Positions 62,693 to 64,000 of a stretch of 64,000 nucleotides of DNA are shown in pieces. Below the pieces are notes generated by a model. That model saw nothing but the letters and a program-made list of their open reading frames with translations. It was not told where the DNA came from and did not search any database. The position numbers and the translations under genes were made by a program. Source of the DNA: Acanthopleura granulata (taxonomy: Eukaryota > Mollusca > Polyplacophora > Chitonida > Chitonidae). How positions within the stretch are numbered: the stretch's first letter is position 1; each line of letters begins with the position of its first letter. The DNA lies in assembly GCA_016165875.1 (NCBI GenBank), contig JABBOT010000009.1:18862783-18926782 (forward strand). The letters run 5' to 3'.

Positions 62693-64000
62693 GTGAGTGT
62701 AAACTGAGGTCTAGCTTTATACTGATATTGTGGTCGTATGGTGGGATGTTTTGAATTTGATCATTCGTTATGTTAACTCTTTCGCTGTAACTTGCTGATC
62801 ACATCAGCTCAAGTTCCATGCTCACTGGCAGGCAGCTGTCATCAGCTTAGTTATCATTGTTCAATGCCTTCTGATTGGCTTGTTGCTACATTAAAGTGGG
62901 TGCTGATTGGTAAACTTCTTTTCTTAAAGTCCCTTACAGCCCAAGAAACCCGAATGACAGAGATTTAAATATTCTGATGTGAAAGAGTTAAATATGTGAA
63001 GAGTTGAATGCAGTACAGAACTTATAAAACGCCTTCCTCATAAAAAAAGGCAGTCCAAACCTATGCACTGTACCTAGCTAAGCACCTAGGCAGAACACAG
63101 CCACTGCCACATCACAGAAGAAAATATACGTGTTGTACTGAAGGTGGGGCCATTTTGTGCGGTTGACCTCACATGGGAGGAACACATTATTTTAAATTCG
63201 TTTTAAGAAAATTACGTTGTCATTATAATGTGACTAGGTGGGGGGTCACGTCTCATGTCTGCGGCATAATGTGACTGGGTGGGGGGGTCACATCTCATAT
63301 CTGCGGCATAATGTGACTGGGTGGGGGGTCACGTCTCATGTCTGCGGCATATTGTGACTGGGTGGGGGTCATGTCTCATGTCTGCGGCATAATGTGACTG
63401 GGTGGGGGGTCACGTCTCATGTCTGCAGCATAATGTGACTAGGTGGGGGGCCACGCCTCATGTCTGCGGCATAATGTGACTGTGTGGGGGGTCACTTCTC
63501 GTGTCTGCAGCATGATGTGACTGGGTGGGGGGTCACGTCTCATGTCAGAGGCATTTTGTGGCAACATACCTTTGGTAGCATGGAATCGCCCTGCCACAAG
63601 AAAACACAGTATACACACGTACTGAGTCATTTTGAAAAGACAAAAGAACTGTCTTTGCATGACAGTGATACATGCATAAATTTACCGTTCAAAAGTTCTC
63701 ATGGTAATGAAGAAGGTTGAATGAAGTGGTAATTAACTTCTGCACGAACGTACATGCTACAAAACACATAGGGTTAAAGAGCTACTTTGGTGTCAAAACA
63801 TCTATGTCTTAAAAGCAAGGTGAATTGATAAAGACTGGGATAGTCTGAATTGCTGTCCTAAATTGTGATAATATTGCATTAATTATTAAATTATTAAAAC
63901 CCCTATTGTACCTTTCTTCAGAGTATAAGGAAACGAAATATTTCTGTGGCTTCCACTTTGCCTGGTGTGATGTCAGCCACGAACACATGACGTCATCAGT
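62693..64000. other. CYP4 intron 9 (open at window end)
   Basis: Apart from the SINE B array I see no exon carrying FDPxRF or a heme-Cys loop. An acceptor-like CTTTCTTCAG at 63914-63923 is followed by codons unlike CYP4. Confidence 0.6.
63215..63635 (+). mobile_element. SINE family B body with internal 41-bp array (about 8 copies)
   Basis: Array unit CATAATGTGACTGGGTGGGG plus GGTCACGTCTCATGTCTGCGG from about 63224 to 63550, then single-copy CGCCCTGCCACAAGAAAACA. The unit matches the body at 61275, so the array grew inside the element. Confidence 0.85.

Noticed and set aside
63924..64000. CYP4 exon 10
   Set aside because: Acceptor-like CTTTCTTCAG is present but the following codons do not resemble the expected DPxxYDPxRF segment in any frame.

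Overview
This is an animal nuclear genome window: split genes with GT-AG introns, abundant tRNA-derived SINEs, foldback and Tc1-like DNA elements, and many minisatellites. The dominant SINE has a 3' end made of TTTA/TAAA repeats and a body that I associate with molluscs and other lophotrochozoans, so a mollusc-like marine invertebrate is the most likely source. That is inference; no species is claimed.

Layout. Positions 1-8780 hold no gene I can defend, only SINE copies, two satellite arrays and a diverged 200-bp duplication. From 15562 to 50284 on the minus strand lies a complete gene in 22 coding exons (2931 nt with stop, 976 aa; every splice phase closes) for a rabaptin-5 orthologue, the Rab4/Rab5 effector of early endosomes. 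Unlike human rabaptin-5 it ends in an intact FYVE zinc finger. Its 3' UTR probably occupies part of 8780-15561, a stretch poor in SINEs, but I cannot place its end. From 54486 to beyond the right edge on the plus strand lies a CYP4-family cytochrome P450: nine coding exons (430 codons) including the I-helix and ExxR motifs; the heme-cysteine exon(s) lie outside the window. The two genes are divergent (head to head), with about 4.2 kb between their start codons, and show no functional link.

The most unusual feature is a recurring structure: several tandem arrays start at, and contain copies of, the exon-intron junctions of these genes. The donor of rabaptin exon 3 is repeated 12 times in a perfect 88-bp register, the exon 9 donor about 9 times (44 bp), the exon 20 acceptor about 8 times (42 bp), the exon 14 acceptor twice (99 bp), and the CYP4 exon 1 donor about 8 times (~60 bp). 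A 66-bp array abuts the exon 8 acceptor. Introns therefore carry ladders of decoy splice sites. Two further minisatellites grew from inside copies of one SINE family.

Mobile DNA includes about 20 copies of one tRNA-derived SINE (family A, mostly on the minus strand), 6-7 copies of a second (family B), a near-complete non-autonomous Tc1/mariner-like element at 25154-25705, several foldback MITE-like families, one SINE nested inside a foldback element, and one SINE with a 13-bp target duplication. Family letters are mine; no database was searched.
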